This document shows positions 42,523-43,439 of a DNA stretch of 43,439 bases, one piece after another. The notes under the pieces are model-generated. The model was not told where the DNA came from and did not search any database. It saw nothing but the letters and a program-made list of their open reading frames with translations. This DNA is from an uncultured Lachnospiraceae bacterium (GTDB lineage: Bacteria; Bacillota; Clostridia; Lachnospirales; Lachnospiraceae), in the NCBI GenBank assembly GCA_947174015.1, contig CAMWHJ010000024.1, positions 1-43,439 on the forward strand, given 5' to 3'. How positions within the stretch are numbered: position 1 is the first letter of the stretch; each line of letters opens with the position of its first letter. Made by a program: the position numbers and the translations under genes.

Positions 42523-43439
42523 TTAGCCTAATAAGCTTAATACACCCTGATTGGACTGATTTGCCTGTGCCAGCATGGACTGACCTGCCTGCATCAAGAT
42601 ATTGTTCTTGCTGTAGTTGGTCATTTCTGTTGCCATATCTGTATCACGGATACCGGATTCTGCAGACTGTAAGTTTTCACTGGATGTATCCAGATTGTTA
42701 ATGGTATGCTCTAATCTGTTCTGCATAGCTCCAAGGTTTGCTCTCTCAGAGGATACTTTCTTTAATGCGGAATCATAAGCATTGATTGCCAAGGAAGCCT
42801 GTGACTGGCTTGTTACATCCAGTGCTTCACCGATGTGCTTGCCTGCCTCATTGGAATCATAATCCACGGAAAATGTCATCTGTACGATTCCCAGATCCTT
42901 TGCCTTCATGCTGGCGATATGCACATCCACTTCCTGACCGGAGTTGGCACCAATCTGTAAGCGAAGTGCCTCTTCCCCTGTCTTGCTTGCGGATACCAGA
43001 TTCGCAGCCTTTAAGGAAATTGTGATCACATCTCCTGCTTTAATATTGGTAATACCGGAAATTTTAAAATCGAAACCTGTACCAGCACCATCACCATATC
43101 CATAGGCATATTTTGATGGTGAATCAGTCATTGCAAACTTTGTCTTATTAACAGCTACGCCGCCAGAAATTGTAATCGTTCCAGTGACTCCATTTGCCAA
43201 TACAACACTGTTGCTATTTCCATTTAATGTTCTAATGGTAAAAGTCTCACTATTCATTACTGTCTCTGATGTAACATCTTTCTGGAACTCAATACGAATC
43301 ACATCATCTGTTGCAACAAGTTTAGAGAGAGAACCAACATCTCCGCCTTGTGAGATTACAATCTTAACGTCACCATTCTTGAAGGTTCCTTCTGCACTTG
43401 CACTTCCGTCTCTCCATGTCTGTGCTCCTGCCTGTGTTC
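42523..43439 (-). CDS. Flagellin, C-terminal part (cut by the right window edge)
   Basis: The frame is open to the window edge, so the N-terminal D0/D1 domain lies outside. What is seen (305 residues) is part of the variable region followed by the conserved D1/D0 C-terminus. That block runs from LGAMQNRLEHTINNLD through SGIRDTDMATEMTNYSKNNI to QANQSNQGVLSLLG, the classic ending. An ATG at 43302 inside the variable region is not the start. Flagellin is secreted by the flagellar type III system. Its surface Ser/Thr residues are usual sites for pseudaminic acid, which the neighbouring genes make. Confidence 0.95.
   Translation of the reverse strand, partial: TQAGAQTWRDGSASAEGTFKNGDVKIVISQGGDVGSLSKLVATDDVIRIEFQKDVTSETVMNSETFTIRTLNGNSNSVVLANGVTGTITISGGVAVNKTKFAMTDSPSKYAYGYGDGAGTGFDFKISGITNIKAGDVITISLKAANLVSASKTGEEALRLQIGANSGQEVDVHIASMKAKDLGIVQMTFSVDYDSNEAGKHIGEALDVTSQSQASLAINAYDSALKKVSSERANLGAMQNRLEHTINNLDTSSENLQSAESGIRDTDMATEMTNYSKNNILMQAGQSMLAQANQSNQGVLSLLG

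Noticed and set aside
1-43439. tRNA, rRNA, riboswitch or integrase attachment sites
   Set aside because: Looked for on both strands by eye; no cloverleaf, ribosomal segment, known riboswitch core or integrase gene was recognised.

Overview
The window looks like a chromosomal segment from a motile, low-GC member of the Clostridia, most likely Lachnospiraceae. This rests on the AT-rich sequence, strong AGGAGG-type ribosome binding sites, a flagellin gene, a pseudaminic-acid pathway and a Bacillus/Clostridia-type TerD-TelA-YceG operon. No tRNA, rRNA, CRISPR array, integrase or transposase gene was seen. The genus is an inference.

Region 1 (about 1-18054) is a complete, elaborate Ter-type stress island built around a divergent promoter region (14431-14666). 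Leftward runs a YceG-domain/trypsin fusion, a rhomboid protease, YceG, TelA, four TerD paralogues, a Ca2+-type P-type ATPase, a flotillin, a HAD phosphatase and a coiled-coil protein. Rightward run three genes of the Ter biosynthetic module: a CitE-like lyase, a PRTase/TRSP protein and a StiP/PELOTA protein. Together they suggest Ca2+/metal sensing and membrane-stress machinery coupled to synthesis of a ribose-phosphate-derived small molecule.

Region 2 (18271-21137) is a compact, overlapping three-gene cassette with its own promoter: DUF262 (ParB/GmrS-like), an SMC/ABC-type ATPase and an HNH nuclease. It resembles a fusion of the Septu and GmrSD defence logics and is a candidate anti-phage system.

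Region 3 (22435-32576) is the most unusual part. An eight-gene operon encodes an unrecognised 168-aa protein, a 1054-aa beta-rich/coiled-coil/amphipathic-helix protein, a GH24 lysozyme with an SH3 domain, a secreted clostripain-family (C11) peptidase, a STAS anti-anti-sigma protein, an RsbW-type kinase, an HD-domain hydrolase and a two-TM SLATT/DUF4231-like protein. Upstream, behind a strong terminator, is a 218-aa protein that matches the catalytic-domain pattern of Shiga toxin A and ricin A (ribosome-inactivating proteins). It is next to a LytTR transcription regulator. The island lies between pseG and the rest of the pse genes.

Region 4 (33058-43439) makes and modifies flagellar glycan. 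It holds flagellin (cut by the window end), a methyltransferase, an oxidoreductase, a GT-B-like glycosyltransferase, a DegT aminotransferase, and then pseB-pseF-pseC-pseI-pseH behind a candidate SigD/sigma-28 promoter. pseG sits alone at 21156-22181. Three copies of a 133-bp MITE-like element with 8-bp target duplications sit behind pseB, pseF and pseC. The copy behind pseB has a second repeat nested in it and supplies that gene's stop codon.
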